A stretch of DNA of 64,000 nt from Methanoculleus oceani (GCF_023702065.1 NZ_QFDM01000001.1:620001-684000); one strand, 5' to 3'; positions 42,932-52,461 are shown, counted from the stretch's first letter. Translations and numbers: made by a program. Notes: generated from the letters alone by a model not told the origin.

Positions 42932-43786
42932 ATGCCAGTCGATCAGATTCCCATCGGCACCTTCTCGCGGATCACCCGGCTCTCGCAGAAGGCGCTCCGT
43001 CTCTACGATGAGCGGGGGCTTCTCGTCCCCGCGGCAAGAGACATCTGCACGGGATACCGCTACTACACCTACGCCCAGATTGAGCGGGGCATCCATATCC
43101 GGCACCTGCTCTGGCTCGGGTTCGACCTCTCCGAGGTTGAGACCATCCTCTCTGCGCGGGAACGCGGCGATGCCGGCATGATCCGGGATCACTTTGCACG
43201 GCGTCTCGCTGCGGCCGAGCAGGAGATCGGGCGGCTGCATGCGATTGCAGAGGTCCTGCGGACGCAGGACCCGCTGAACGGAGGATTCCGAATGTCGATT
43301 ACCGAACCTGTTATCAAGGATATCCCTGCCATGCGGGCGCTTTCCCGCCGGGAGCGGGGTGTTTACCAGGAGGCGATCCCGGGACTGATCGGGGAACTCT
43401 GCGCTTATGTCTCTCCTGCTGACGGACGGCAGCCCGCTGCAAAGATGACCGGGCCGATCATGTTCATCTGCCACGACGAGGAGTACCGGGAGACGGACGC
43501 GGATATCGAGGTGGCGATCCCGATCACCGGGTCCGTCAACCTTGAGGGGACCGCCGCCGAGGTCGTGACCCTTCCGGGCGGCCGGTTCGCCTCGGTGCTC
43601 TACACGGGCCCCTATCCCGGGGTCGGGAAGGCCTACGAACGGCTCTTCGCCTACATGGGCGAGCACGGCCTTGCATCGGCCGGCCCCTCGCGGGAACTCT
43701 ACCTCAACGACCCCGCAGAGGTGCCGGAGGAGGAACTCCTGACCGAGGTCCAGTTCCCGATACAGGATCTCCCGCCGTCGGCCTGA
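42932..43786 (+). CDS. MerR-family regulator with GyrI/BmrR-like effector domain
   Basis: A 284-residue regulator. Residues about 5-75 are a MerR winged helix (IGTFSRITRLSQKALRLYDE, GYRYYTYAQI), 75-115 a coiled coil, and 120-280 a GyrI-like small-molecule domain (PITGSVNLEGTAAEVVTLPG, RFASVLYTGPY, ELYLNDP). This is the BmrR layout, sensing lipophilic drugs or similar ligands. AGGTGA lies eight bases before the ATG. No drug pump is adjacent; the operator upstream suggests self-control. Confidence 0.93.
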   Translation: MPVDQIPIGTFSRITRLSQKALRLYDERGLLVPAARDICTGYRYYTYAQIERGIHIRHLLWLGFDLSEVETILSARERGDAGMIRDHFARRLAAAEQEIGRLHAIAEVLRTQDPLNGGFRMSITEPVIKDIPAMRALSRRERGVYQEAIPGLIGELCAYVSPADGRQPAAKMTGPIMFICHDEEYRETDADIEVAIPITGSVNLEGTAAEVVTLPGGRFASVLYTGPYPGVGKAYERLFAYMGEHGLASAGPSRELYLNDPAEVPEEELLTEVQFPIQDLPPSA

Positions 43787-43792
43787 GGGGGG

Positions 43793-45274
43793 TCATCCTC
43801 CCCCTGCGATGACCGTAAAGACGTGGCAGCCCCATCCGGGGATGTCCAGGTAGAGTCCGGGGGAGAGGAGGCTCCCCCCGTCCCGGTCGTACTCTGCCGG
43901 TCCCATGAGGTCCCGGAGGCTGACCGTCTTCCCCGCGAGATCGGCCCACGGGAGCGGGACGTAACACTGGCCCCGGTCCGGGGCGTAGTTGACGGCGACG
44001 AGGAGCCGTTCCTCTCCTCCTTCCCAGGCGAAGGCGATGTAGCCGTCGTGGGAGGGGTTGCCCTCCCATGCGGGGTTGCAGTCGAGGAGCCGCCACTCCC
44101 CGTCCCGGAACGCCGGAAGGCGCAGGCAGGCCAAAAGCCCCCGGTAGAACTCTTCTATGGCCTGATCGGTCGGCTCCTCCGGTTCCCGGCAGAGGTGGAC
44201 GGGGACAAACTTCCGCCGCCCGGCAAACTGCCCCCGGTGGAAGAACCGGAGGCCGGGGCAGAGGAAAGCGAGGACGGCGGCGGCACGGTGGCGGTCGGGC
44301 GGGAAGACTGCCGCCGCCCGGTCTTCGTCGTGGTTCTCGAGGAACCGGACGGATCTTCGCTGGTACTCCGGGTCCGCCCGGAAGTGCTCCCGCACCGGCC
44401 GCCCCTCTCCACTCCGGAGTCTGTCATAGAGCCGTTTGTCGTAGGTGTAGTCGAACCCCTGCTGCTGGAGCGTCCACTCGAGGTCCCAGTATACCTCCGC
44501 CATGAAGACGAAGCCGGGGTGCTCCTTCCTGACCCCGGCGATCGCTCCCGGCCAGAACGGTTCCATCTCTCTCCCCCAGGTCTGCCGGAAGACCTCCGGG
44601 AGGACGAGCATCGCCATATCGCACCGGACACCGTCGCACCATCCCGCGATCCTTTGCAGTTCGGCGGTCATCGCCTCCTGCAGGTCCGGGTTGCCGTAGT
44701 CGAGCTGCAGGGTGTCGGGCCAGCCGCTGAAGTAGGGGTCCCGACCGTGGGCGAGGACGGCCGAACCACCGGGGAGGTCCATCCGGACGAAGTCCTGCGG
44801 CCGGCGGGCGAGTTCCTCCTCGGTGCCGCGGACGTAGTAATCCGGGTGGTCCTGCACCCAGGGGTGGTCGGGGGCGGTGTGGTTCGGGACGAAGTCGAGC
44901 ATCAGCAGGAGTCCATGCCGGTGCAGGCGGTCGCGGAACCGGGCGAGCGTCTCCGGCTCGCCGAGGCCGGGGTGGAGGGAGTAGCCGGCGACGGCAAACC
45001 CGGAACCGCAGACGTCCTCCTCCCGGAGGTCGGGGAGCAGGCTCCGGTAACCCTGGAGCCACTCCTCGTTCGAGCGCGAGACCCGGCGCCCGGCCTCCCC
45101 GGTCATCCAGACCCCCATGAGATAGACCCAGGAGAACCCGCACCCGGCCAGCCCCGCGAGCCGGGTGTCGGGGATATCGTCGAGCGTGACGCGGCGACCC
45201 GCCTCACGGGGGAGGTGCCGGAGCAGGACGCGTGCGTTGATCTCGTAGAGGGAGGGGTAACGTGGGGTGTTCAT
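43793..45274 (-). CDS. GH13 alpha-amylase-family glycoside hydrolase
   Basis: A 493-residue cytosolic enzyme. The GH13 regions are visible: DFVPNHT (I), GVRCDMAM with the nucleophile Asp (II), AEVYWDLEW with the acid Glu (III) and ENHDEDRAAAVF (IV). A C-terminal beta domain (GGEERLLVAVNYAPDRGQ) follows. It acts on alpha-glucans or related sugars; exact specificity is not readable. A GAGGGAG site precedes the ATG. No signal peptide. Ends seven bases from the MerR gene, convergently. Confidence 0.92.
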   Translation of the reverse strand: MNTPRYPSLYEINARVLLRHLPREAGRRVTLDDIPDTRLAGLAGCGFSWVYLMGVWMTGEAGRRVSRSNEEWLQGYRSLLPDLREEDVCGSGFAVAGYSLHPGLGEPETLARFRDRLHRHGLLLMLDFVPNHTAPDHPWVQDHPDYYVRGTEEELARRPQDFVRMDLPGGSAVLAHGRDPYFSGWPDTLQLDYGNPDLQEAMTAELQRIAGWCDGVRCDMAMLVLPEVFRQTWGREMEPFWPGAIAGVRKEHPGFVFMAEVYWDLEWTLQQQGFDYTYDKRLYDRLRSGEGRPVREHFRADPEYQRRSVRFLENHDEDRAAAVFPPDRHRAAAVLAFLCPGLRFFHRGQFAGRRKFVPVHLCREPEEPTDQAIEEFYRGLLACLRLPAFRDGEWRLLDCNPAWEGNPSHDGYIAFAWEGGEERLLVAVNYAPDRGQCYVPLPWADLAGKTVSLRDLMGPAEYDRDGGSLLSPGLYLDIPGWGCHVFTVIAGGG

Positions 45275-45318
45275 GATGGGGCTCCCTCGGACGTACGGAC
45301 GGATAGAAGTATCCTTGG

Positions 45319-45444
45319 ACTCGAACTCCGTGCCGTTGGAACGCCGTTACTCGAAAACGCGAAGCGTTTTCTCGAACTCCGCTCCTTCGCACCTTCGGTG
45401 CTCGTGCTCCGTTCCTGCGGGAACGTCGCACTTCGGAGCGTCGT
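45319..45444. repeat. Hairpin array, copy A
   Basis: A chain of short stem-loops between the GH13 and reductase genes: GAAAACGC/GCGTTTTC with GAA loop (45353-45371), GCACC/GGTGC (45389-45401), CGTTCC/GGAACG (45410-45425). An 11-base direct repeat CTCGAACTCCG occurs at 45320 and 45371. Stems are enclosed by CTCG-type linkers. A segment matches copy B at 61.6 kb in the opposite orientation. Confidence 0.65.
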
Positions 45445-45446
45445 TT

Positions 45447-46658
45447 TCACCACACAGCGGAGTGAAGGTCGTCGTCCCGCCAGAACCCCCTAAACGACCG
45501 GGAGCCCTGCACCGCATCGACAACCCGGCCGCTCGTCGCCTTCATGAACGCCGCGAGCGGCACCTGCATCCGGGCGTCCAGGCAGCCGTAGAGAAAGTCC
45601 CGCAACGCCGTTTCCGCCCGCAGTTCGGGAATGAGACGACAGTTGAGGAGAGTGGTATAGGTCCCGACGAGCGGCGCGCCGGAGGTAAGGTGACGGTCGA
45701 CGGCGTGGGCGGCGAGTTCCGCGGTCCTGTGGGCGTAGAAGATTCCTTCGCCGAGGATGGGGCTTGCAAACCCGGCCGCATCGCCAACGAGGACCGTCCC
45801 CTCATGGGCCGGGGTAGGAAGATAGTTCCCCAGCGGCAGGAGGTATCCCGCCGGCTTCCGGTCCGCGAACGCGGAAAATCCGATGGTCTTCAGGAACTCT
45901 TCGTACCGGTCATGGAGGCCTTTTCGGTTCGCCTGCAACTGACCGCCGATACCGACGACGATCGCCTCCCTGTTCGGGAAGACCCACCCGTATCCCCTCC
46001 GGCAGGCCGCAAAGACGATATGGGGCGTCACAAGATTGTCGTCCAGGCGGATAGGCCCGTTCCCGTTCGCGAGTGCCTCCGCCTCCTTGCGGGGGACTGC
46101 GAGCTCCAGCGCCCACCCGAGGTTTTCGTGCCACCGCTCGGTGTCGACGACGCCCTCCGGGAGGAAGCGCCGGACCCGGCTATGGATCCCGTCGGCGCCG
46201 ATGAGGACCCGGGCGGCATACCGGTCCCCGCCCGATGTCGTGACGGTGCGGCGGGCATGGTCGATTGCGACCACCTCCATGCCCTCGCAGACCTCGGCCC
46301 CGGCCTGTGCCGCCATCCGGGCCAGGCAGGCGTCGTAGCGCTCCCGGCGGGTGAAGTAGACCGGCTCTGTAAGGTCTTCGGCGAGGATGCGGCTGCTCCC
46401 GATATAGAGCGCATATCCCGTCCCGGCGAAGTCGAGCAGCCCCTCCCGCCGGAGGGCACCGACCGGGAGGGAAAAGACCCGGTCGAGGAACCGGACGGAC
46501 TTCTGGCTGAGGCAGCCCCCGCAGACCTTATCCCGGGGGTACGTCCGCTTCTCAAGGAGCGCCACCCGGTATCCGAACCCCGCCAGCAGGTAGGCGGCGG
46601 TGCTCCCGGCGGGCCCGCCGCCGACGACGACCACATCGTATTCGGGCCGACTCTCCAT
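45447..46658 (-). CDS. Geranylgeranyl reductase-family flavoprotein
   Basis: A 403-residue FAD protein. VVVVGGGPAGSTAAYLLA is the FAD site, KVCGGCLSQKSVRFL the Cys-containing family block, RERYDACLARMAAQAG follows, and VLVGDAAGFASPILGEGI is the second FAD motif. The YGWVFPNREAIVVGIGG stretch is the usual substrate-pocket marker. Archaeal members saturate the isoprenoid chains of membrane lipids or quinones; the exact target is uncertain. A GGAGAG site precedes the ATG. The gene ends just inside the edge of hairpin array A. Confidence 0.9.
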   Translation of the reverse strand: MESRPEYDVVVVGGGPAGSTAAYLLAGFGYRVALLEKRTYPRDKVCGGCLSQKSVRFLDRVFSLPVGALRREGLLDFAGTGYALYIGSSRILAEDLTEPVYFTRRERYDACLARMAAQAGAEVCEGMEVVAIDHARRTVTTSGGDRYAARVLIGADGIHSRVRRFLPEGVVDTERWHENLGWALELAVPRKEAEALANGNGPIRLDDNLVTPHIVFAACRRGYGWVFPNREAIVVGIGGQLQANRKGLHDRYEEFLKTIGFSAFADRKPAGYLLPLGNYLPTPAHEGTVLVGDAAGFASPILGEGIFYAHRTAELAAHAVDRHLTSGAPLVGTYTTLLNCRLIPELRAETALRDFLYGCLDARMQVPLAAFMKATSGRVVDAVQGSRSFRGFWRDDDLHSAVW

Positions 46659-46815
46659 CTTCGTCTCTCCTCGCGATGATAGGGTCCGGCGTATACCATA
46701 TTCCTTTCCCCGGAGAGAGGGGGCCGCCCCTCCTCCGTCCGGCGACCCGCTCCTCCTCGAATACTTTCACCCTCCGCGGAGCAGGCTCTTTTATTCGCGG
46801 GCCGATGCTTCCTGT

Positions 46816-48015
46816 ATGTCTGTTGCGGAGCAGAAACTTACCTATCTCACCGCGGCCGGGCGGTTCGACATCTGCAGCCCGGGCGAGTGCCTTCAACTCC
46901 TCCCGGTCGCAGTCGAGACCCCAAAGGCATCTCGAACGCCGGAAATTCTGCCTGTTCCGCTCGAAAATCTCCGGGATTCCCAGGAAATCCTTCGGGTTTC
47001 TCAAGCTCCTGTCCTGCGGACAGTCGCTCCCTATATCTCCTACAACCGCCGGACGGGCGGGTGCGGGCGGATGCTCAAGATGCTTCTCAACGGCACCTGC
47101 GCTTACGACTGCGCCTATTGCCCCGTCCGTACCCAGCGGGAGCCGGTGAGTTACTCCCCGGGAGAGTTCGCCGACACTTTCCTCCGCCTCTGGCAGGACG
47201 GGCTCGTCGAAGGGCTTTTTTTGAGCTCCGGCATCCCCCGGGACGTCGACTGCGTGATGCACGATCTCGTGGAGACGGGGGAGATCCTGCGCCGCCGGGG
47301 TTACGGCGGGTATCTCCACCTGAAGATCCTTCCCGGCGCAACCCGGGCGGATATCCACGACGCCGCCCGCGTGGCCGACCGGATCAGCATCAACCTGGAG
47401 ACGACGTCGCCCGACCGCCTCGGGGGCATCGCCGGGGTGAAGGACTACCGGCAGGATATCCTGAAGCGCCAAGCCTGGGTGGCGGAGGAGAAGCCCGGCG
47501 GCCACACCACGCAGCTCGTCATCGGGGCTGCGGACGAGACCGATGCGGAGATCCTCTCCTGCCTCGCCGACCAGTACCGGCGTGTCCGGCCCTCCCGAGT
47601 CTACTTCTCGGCGTTCCGCTCCCTCCCCCGGACTCCCCTCGCAACGCACCCCGATACGCCGGCATGGCGGGCACGGCGGTTGTACCAGGCCGACTTCCTG
47701 CTCCGGGACTACGGCATCACGGCCGACGAGCTCCGGGCTGCTCTCGACGAGGAGGGGTTCTTCGCAAACCGCGACCCGAAAGTTGTTCTTGCGGACAGCA
47801 GAATGCCGGTGAACGTCAACCTCGCCCCGCGCCGCGACCTCCTCCGCATTCCCGGGATCGGGCCGAAGGCCGCGGACCGGATTCTTGCGCTGCGGAGAGT
47901 GCAGCCGTTCACCTGCCCGGCCGACCTTGCGCGTGCCGGTATCCGGGGGCAGACCGCCGGGCGCCATCTCACGTTCGACGGCCGGGACGCCATCCAGACG
48001 AAACTTTTCCCGTAA
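46816..48015 (+). CDS. Radical SAM protein, putative DNA repair/modification (HhH-containing)
   Basis: A 399-residue protein. NGTCAYDCAYCPVR holds the CX3CX2C SAM cluster. The C-terminus has LLRIPGIGPKAADRILALR, a helix-hairpin-helix DNA-binding motif. This is the layout of the family often linked to uracil-DNA glycosylases (described as putative DNA modification/repair). The N-terminal part between FDICSPGEC and APYISYNRR contains a lower-GC stretch rich in Leu, Glu and Pro that lacks the Cys-rich block I would expect. A CTCTTTTATTC box 21-30 bases before the ATG suggests a leaderless mRNA. No glycosylase gene is adjacent. Confidence 0.85.
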   Translation: MSVAEQKLTYLTAAGRFDICSPGECLQLLPVAVETPKASRTPEILPVPLENLRDSQEILRVSQAPVLRTVAPYISYNRRTGGCGRMLKMLLNGTCAYDCAYCPVRTQREPVSYSPGEFADTFLRLWQDGLVEGLFLSSGIPRDVDCVMHDLVETGEILRRRGYGGYLHLKILPGATRADIHDAARVADRISINLETTSPDRLGGIAGVKDYRQDILKRQAWVAEEKPGGHTTQLVIGAADETDAEILSCLADQYRRVRPSRVYFSAFRSLPRTPLATHPDTPAWRARRLYQADFLLRDYGITADELRAALDEEGFFANRDPKVVLADSRMPVNVNLAPRRDLLRIPGIGPKAADRILALRRVQPFTCPADLARAGIRGQTAGRHLTFDGRDAIQTKLFP

Positions 48016-48046
48016 CTGCCGATCCGGTTTTTGAAAAATGGTAGGG

Positions 48047-49027
48047 CTACCTGACCTTCCCGAACTCCGTGCTTACGTCTGTGGCCGATCGGTAGGTCCG
48101 GTCGCCGAACATCTCAAGTGCCGCAATCACGTCCTCCGGAGCGCTGCGCTCCCGTGCGTGGCTGATCAGGTCCTGTTTGCCGGCCGGATAGTCCATGCCC
48201 TTGAGGTAGACCTGCAGGTCGGCAGCCGAGAGGTGCGCAAGAGACGGTCCCGTCGTCGTCGTGGGGCGTTCGGCTTCCATCACCGGCCGGGTCTCCATCG
48301 CGGCCGGCGGCTCTCTCCTGACCTCCTCAACGACGGTTCCGGGGGCAGCGGTCTCCGTCACCGGAACCGCCGTCTTGACCCTGCCCTCTTCCACGTCCTC
48401 GGCCTTCATCGTGGGCTCAAGCGTCGGAGCATGAGCCTCCGTCACCGGCCGGGTTTCCACCTCCTCGACGACGGTCTCGCGGGGCGGAGCCCCTGTTACG
48501 GGCACCGCCATCCGGGCCTCGCCTTCTTCCACCTCTTCAGCTCGTATCGGCATCTCCTCCCGGTGTGCCCGCTCCCGCACCTCCACGCGTTCTGTCGTGA
48601 CGACCTCGCGGGGTGGGGCTTCCGTCCGCGTCACGGCCCGGGCCTCCTCCTGGCTCGGGGGCCCCATGGGCCGTCTCGACTCGATCAGGCTCCAGTTTGC
48701 TTCTCGCGGCCAATCGCCTTCAGAGAATCCGGGCTCGCTGTCGAGCCGATACTTGCTGATGTTCGCCACGAAGACGTCGTCCCCCGGCCGGTAGACCATG
48801 GCCTCGATGGGGATCGCGAAGAGCTTCGCTCCGAGACCGAACATTCCTCCGGTCCTGAGCACCGCGTACGCCACTCTTCCCGTGGGGAGACCTACTCGCA
48901 GGCTTGAGATCTCACCGAGGTCATAACCCTCCGGGTTCTTCACCCGCTTCCCCACGACATCTTCAGATGAGAAGAACTCCTGCCCCTCCGTCCTCCGCAC
49001 CTGCTGCTCAAGAATCGTTTCAGCCAT
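48047..49027 (-). CDS. PRC-barrel protein with one DUF2795 domain
   Basis: A 326-residue protein. Residues about 15-95 form a PRC-barrel (VVGKRVKNPEGYDLGEISSL, FAIPIEAMVYRPGDDVFVAN). A long Glu/Pro/Thr/Arg-rich linker with repeated VVEEVRREPP-like units follows. The last 60 residues are a DUF2795 domain (LSAADLQVYLKGMDYPAG, ISHARERSAPEDVIAALEMF). No signal peptide. An ATG at 49039 is an alternative; 49027 is preferred for its GGTGG site and for MAE matching the paralogue at 50946. Function unknown; it looks like an adaptor. Confidence 0.85.
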   Translation of the reverse strand: MAETILEQQVRRTEGQEFFSSEDVVGKRVKNPEGYDLGEISSLRVGLPTGRVAYAVLRTGGMFGLGAKLFAIPIEAMVYRPGDDVFVANISKYRLDSEPGFSEGDWPREANWSLIESRRPMGPPSQEEARAVTRTEAPPREVVTTERVEVRERAHREEMPIRAEEVEEGEARMAVPVTGAPPRETVVEEVETRPVTEAHAPTLEPTMKAEDVEEGRVKTAVPVTETAAPGTVVEEVRREPPAAMETRPVMEAERPTTTTGPSLAHLSAADLQVYLKGMDYPAGKQDLISHARERSAPEDVIAALEMFGDRTYRSATDVSTEFGKVR

Positions 49028-49230
49028 TGCAACCACCATATCCCTTGTATGCTTTCGAAGGCAGTCTTCACCTTCGCGCAGAGCGGGCGATGCGTGTTGC
49101 GACTATTTAAGGGTTCCCCGGCTCCGGTGCCGGGGCGTCGGCAGGGGATTTTCCACCGCATAAAATACATACGGGGGAGGGCGGGAGGGGTGTTTCCCGG
49201 CTGCCACCCGTAGCGGTGGAATCTATCCTC

Positions 49231-50946
49231 TCACTTGACGTTGCCGAATTCCGTGCTCACGTCTGCGGCCGACCGGTAGGTCCTGTCACCGAACCGCTCG
49301 AGTGCCACAATCACGACCTCCGGCGCATCGTTCTTCCGGGCGTGGGTTATGAGATCCTGCCTGCCCGCCGGGTAGTCCATGCCTTTGAGGTAGACCTGCA
49401 GGTCGGCGGCCGAGAGGTGGGCGAGCGATGGTCCCGTCCTCCGGGCAACGGGAGGCTCCTCGTGAACCTCCTCGACGACGCTCTCCCGCCGGGTTTCCAT
49501 GCTGACCGCTTGCTCCCCACGGGTTTCTCTGCCGAACTCCGTGCTCACGTCGGCAGCGGACCGGTAAGTCCGGTCACTGAAGCCTTCAAGCGCCGTGATC
49601 ACGTTCCCCGGGGCATCGTTCTTTCGGGCGTGGGCTATGAGGTCCTGCCTGCCCGCCGGGTAATCCATGCCCTTGAGGTAGACCTGCAGGTCGGCAGCAG
49701 AGAGGTGGGCGAGCGACGGCGCTCCCGTCCTCCGGGCAACGGGAGGCTCCTCGTGGACCTCCTCGACCATGGTCTCCGCCCGTGCCGCCCGTCCGCCGCG
49801 AATCTCGCTGCCGAATTCCACGCTCACATCTGCGGCGGACTGATAGTTCCGGTCGCTGAACCCCTCGAGCACCGTGATCACGTTCCCCGGTGCATCGTTC
49901 TTTCTGGCGTGGTTGATCAGGTCCTGCCTGCCGGCCGGATAGTCCATGCCCTTGAGGTAGGTCTGCAGGCCGGCGGCCGAGAGGTGCCCGGGAGCCGGTC
50001 CCGGCGTCGTCGTGGGCCGTTCGGCTTCCGTCACCGGCCGGCTCTCCATCGCGGCCGGCGGCTCTCTCCTGACCTCCTCGACGACGGTCTCGGGGGGTTG
50101 CGTCACCGTCTCAACCGGTTGTTCTCTTCGGACCTCCTCGACAACAGTCTCCCGGGGCCGTGTCTCCATCCCACCCGTGCGCTCCCTCTGGACTTCCTTG
50201 ACGCCGGGCTCCCGGATAGGAGGTGCCTCTGTCGTTACCGGCCGCTCCTCGACACGCTGGCCCGTCGGCTGTCCGCCCCAGCCGCCCGCGACCGTCTGGA
50301 CGCCCGGCGGCGTCGGAACGGTTCTCTCCCTGCCGGGGGGCGTGGGCTCCGCCGTTGCCGCTGCGCCTGTTGCTGCTGCCGCCGTACCTACCTCCCGTGG
50401 CGGCGGGACTTCCCTCTCCGTCACCCGGGGCGTGCGCTCCGCAGTTGCCGCTACGCCTGCGGCTGCTGCGCCTGTAACCGCTGCGCCTGTTGCTGCTGCC
50501 GCCGTACCCACCTCCCGTGGCGGCGGGACTTCCCTCTCCGTCACCGGGGGCGCGGGCTCCGCTGCCGCACGCGCCGGGGGCGGTGTCCTGATCAGGCTCC
50601 AGTCCCCCTCGCGAGGCATCCTGTCCCTGGCAAACCCGTGCGTGGTATCCAGTGTCCGCTTATCCGCATCCACGACGGCGCCCCTCTCCCCCGGGCGGGT
50701 GCGAACCGCTTCCCAGGGAATAGCGAAGTGCTTCTCGCCGAACCCGAGTATCCCCCCGTAGGAGAGTACGGCATATGCGACGCAGCCGCTATCGCGGTCA
50801 ATGGCGACATCGCTGATGTCGCCGATGTTCTCTCCTTCCGGGTTCCGTACCTTGATGTCCCTGATGTCCTGTGCGCGCATCAGGTCCACCGTCTCTTCCC
50901 GTCTTGGTCGGGTCTCCAGTACCGACCCTGCCTGTCTCTCAGCCAT
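49231..50946 (-). CDS. PRC-barrel protein with three tandem DUF2795 domains
   Basis: A 571-residue paralogue of the neighbouring gene. A PRC-barrel (about residues 10-90, IRDIKVRNPEGENIGDISDV) is followed by a low-complexity linker. The linker includes a tandem DNA duplication of about 70 bases offset by 120 (50361-50430 and 50481-50550) encoding VTEREVPPPREVGTAAAATG. Three DUF2795 copies follow at about residues 319-380, 408-469 and 505-571, each with LSAADLQVYLKGMDYPAGRQ-like sequence and separated by VVEEVHEEPPVARRTG linkers. A GGAGGGAG site precedes the ATG. The function is unknown. Confidence 0.85.
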   Translation of the reverse strand: MAERQAGSVLETRPRREETVDLMRAQDIRDIKVRNPEGENIGDISDVAIDRDSGCVAYAVLSYGGILGFGEKHFAIPWEAVRTRPGERGAVVDADKRTLDTTHGFARDRMPREGDWSLIRTPPPARAAAEPAPPVTEREVPPPREVGTAAAATGAAVTGAAAAGVAATAERTPRVTEREVPPPREVGTAAAATGAAATAEPTPPGRERTVPTPPGVQTVAGGWGGQPTGQRVEERPVTTEAPPIREPGVKEVQRERTGGMETRPRETVVEEVRREQPVETVTQPPETVVEEVRREPPAAMESRPVTEAERPTTTPGPAPGHLSAAGLQTYLKGMDYPAGRQDLINHARKNDAPGNVITVLEGFSDRNYQSAADVSVEFGSEIRGGRAARAETMVEEVHEEPPVARRTGAPSLAHLSAADLQVYLKGMDYPAGRQDLIAHARKNDAPGNVITALEGFSDRTYRSAADVSTEFGRETRGEQAVSMETRRESVVEEVHEEPPVARRTGPSLAHLSAADLQVYLKGMDYPAGRQDLITHARKNDAPEVVIVALERFGDRTYRSAADVSTEFGNVK

Positions 50947-51099
50947 CGTATCTCCCTCCAACTCGTTTACCTGCGAAGGGGTAACCCCCTTCAAGGCAGG
51001 GGAGTAGAGGATCGAGGATACTTAAGCGTTTCCCGTTCGGCCGAACCGGCCGATATCCGGGACGAGAGCGTAGAGAGGAGAAAGGCTGCCGGCCCGAAT

Positions 51100-52407
51100 T
51101 TACGCCCGGGCGTACCGGAGGATGAGTTCGGTCGCCGCCCTGATATCCCGGCCCTGCTTCCTTGCCTCGGCAAGGTAAACGTTGTAGACCTCATCGGTCA
51201 CGAGCCGCAGTTGCGGGCGGAACATATCGGCATGCATCATCAGGTCGAAGCACCGGGCCTCGCTCTCGGTGAGATCGAGCGGCCGGTACTCCCCGGTGTG
51301 CGGCACGAACGCCGGGTTCTTATCGCGGGGCGTCCTGGCCGCGAGGTCGGCGAGCGGTGTTGCCGGGATGGGCTCGGCGCTGCTCACGAAGACGTCGTCG
51401 AGCGAGAGCGCGGCGATCAGGTCCTTCGTCGCCTCGTAGTCGCGTTCCGTCTCTCCCGGGTAGCCGACGATGAAGCTTCCCGCAACGCGAAGATCGTGTT
51501 CCCGGCACCACTCCACCGCCTTCTCGACCTGCCGGACGGTCGCGCCCTTCCCCATCAGCCGGAGCACCCGGTCGCTCCCCGACTCGATCCCGAAGAAGAC
51601 CCATCCGATGGTGTACTGCCTGATGGCGTCCAGGATCTCGTCGGTGATGCAGTCCACCCGGATGTCCGGGGAAGAGACGTTCTTTTGCCCCATCACCTCA
51701 GCCATCCCGCGGAGGAGGCCGATGAAGGCTTCCGGGTTCATCTCCCCGTCGCCGGATCCGTAGAGCGACCCGGTCCCCCCGGAGACCGAGAGCCTTGTGG
51801 CCCCGTGTGCCGCAAAAGCCTTCACCTCCTCGATGATGCGCTCAAGCGGCCGGCTCCGGACCGTCCTCCCGAAGAACCGGGGCACCTGGCAGAAGGTGCA
51901 TCCCCCGATGCACCCCCGGTGGGTCTCGATGTAGGCGCTCGCGCCCCGGATGTTCTGGCTCCCGATCTCGTCCGGGATCAGAGGGAGCGGCCGGTCGATC
52001 GGCGCCGGCGGGGCGGGGGGCGTCACGACCGGCCGGCCGCCGTCAAGGTAGGCGATCCCCGGGAGGGTGTCCGATACGCCCTCCTCGACGAGGCGGACAA
52101 CCGTCTCCTCGCCCTCACCGACGACCACCGCGTCTGGGGCGAGCTCCCCGAGCACCATCTCCGGCGCGGCCGAGACCGGCCCCCCGACATAGACCCTCCC
52201 GCCCTGCTCGCGATGGGTCCGGACCAGGTCCCGGATCGCGGGTTCGAGGAGGTGCTGGGTCGAGAAGAGGCTCGCGAGCAGGAGCGAGCCGCCCGGAGCT
52301 GCGGGCGTCCGGGTGAGGGTCACCTGGTGGCCCGCGTCGCGAAGGACGCCGCCGATCAGCATGGCGCCATACGTGTAGATGCCGGGGGAGAGGATCGTGA
52401 TATCCAT
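51100..52407 (-). CDS. B12-binding-like domain/radical SAM protein
   Basis: A 435-residue protein. Residues 1-140 look like a cobalamin-binding-type Rossmann domain (MDITILSPGIYTYGAMLIGG, YVGGPVSAAPEMVLGELAPD, VVGEGEETVVRLVEEG). HRGCIGGCTFCQVP carries the CX3CX2C SAM cluster, followed by LSVSGGTGSL and FFGIESGSDRVLRLMGKG. It resembles methanogen families named after MJ_0865/MJ_1487 (recalled, not checked), whose products are unknown. The ATG at 52407 is about 20-28 bases after a TTTGTATAC box, so it is probably leaderless; an upstream in-frame ATG at 52425 overlaps that box. Confidence 0.86.
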   Translation of the reverse strand: MDITILSPGIYTYGAMLIGGVLRDAGHQVTLTRTPAAPGGSLLLASLFSTQHLLEPAIRDLVRTHREQGGRVYVGGPVSAAPEMVLGELAPDAVVVGEGEETVVRLVEEGVSDTLPGIAYLDGGRPVVTPPAPPAPIDRPLPLIPDEIGSQNIRGASAYIETHRGCIGGCTFCQVPRFFGRTVRSRPLERIIEEVKAFAAHGATRLSVSGGTGSLYGSGDGEMNPEAFIGLLRGMAEVMGQKNVSSPDIRVDCITDEILDAIRQYTIGWVFFGIESGSDRVLRLMGKGATVRQVEKAVEWCREHDLRVAGSFIVGYPGETERDYEATKDLIAALSLDDVFVSSAEPIPATPLADLAARTPRDKNPAFVPHTGEYRPLDLTESEARCFDLMMHADMFRPQLRLVTDEVYNVYLAEARKQGRDIRAATELILRYARA

Positions 52408-52461
52408 GATACTGTATCGGCACAACAGTATACAAAGAGTGGGGCTCTACGGGTCACCCTG

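Noticed and set aside
45319-45444. CRISPR array
   Set aside because: The repeats are short and differ between units; there are no equal-length spacers or cas genes. It is a hairpin array instead.
43823-45493. A 556-codon plus-strand frame
   Set aside because: Antisense shadow of the GH13 gene, which has all four catalytic regions on the minus strand.
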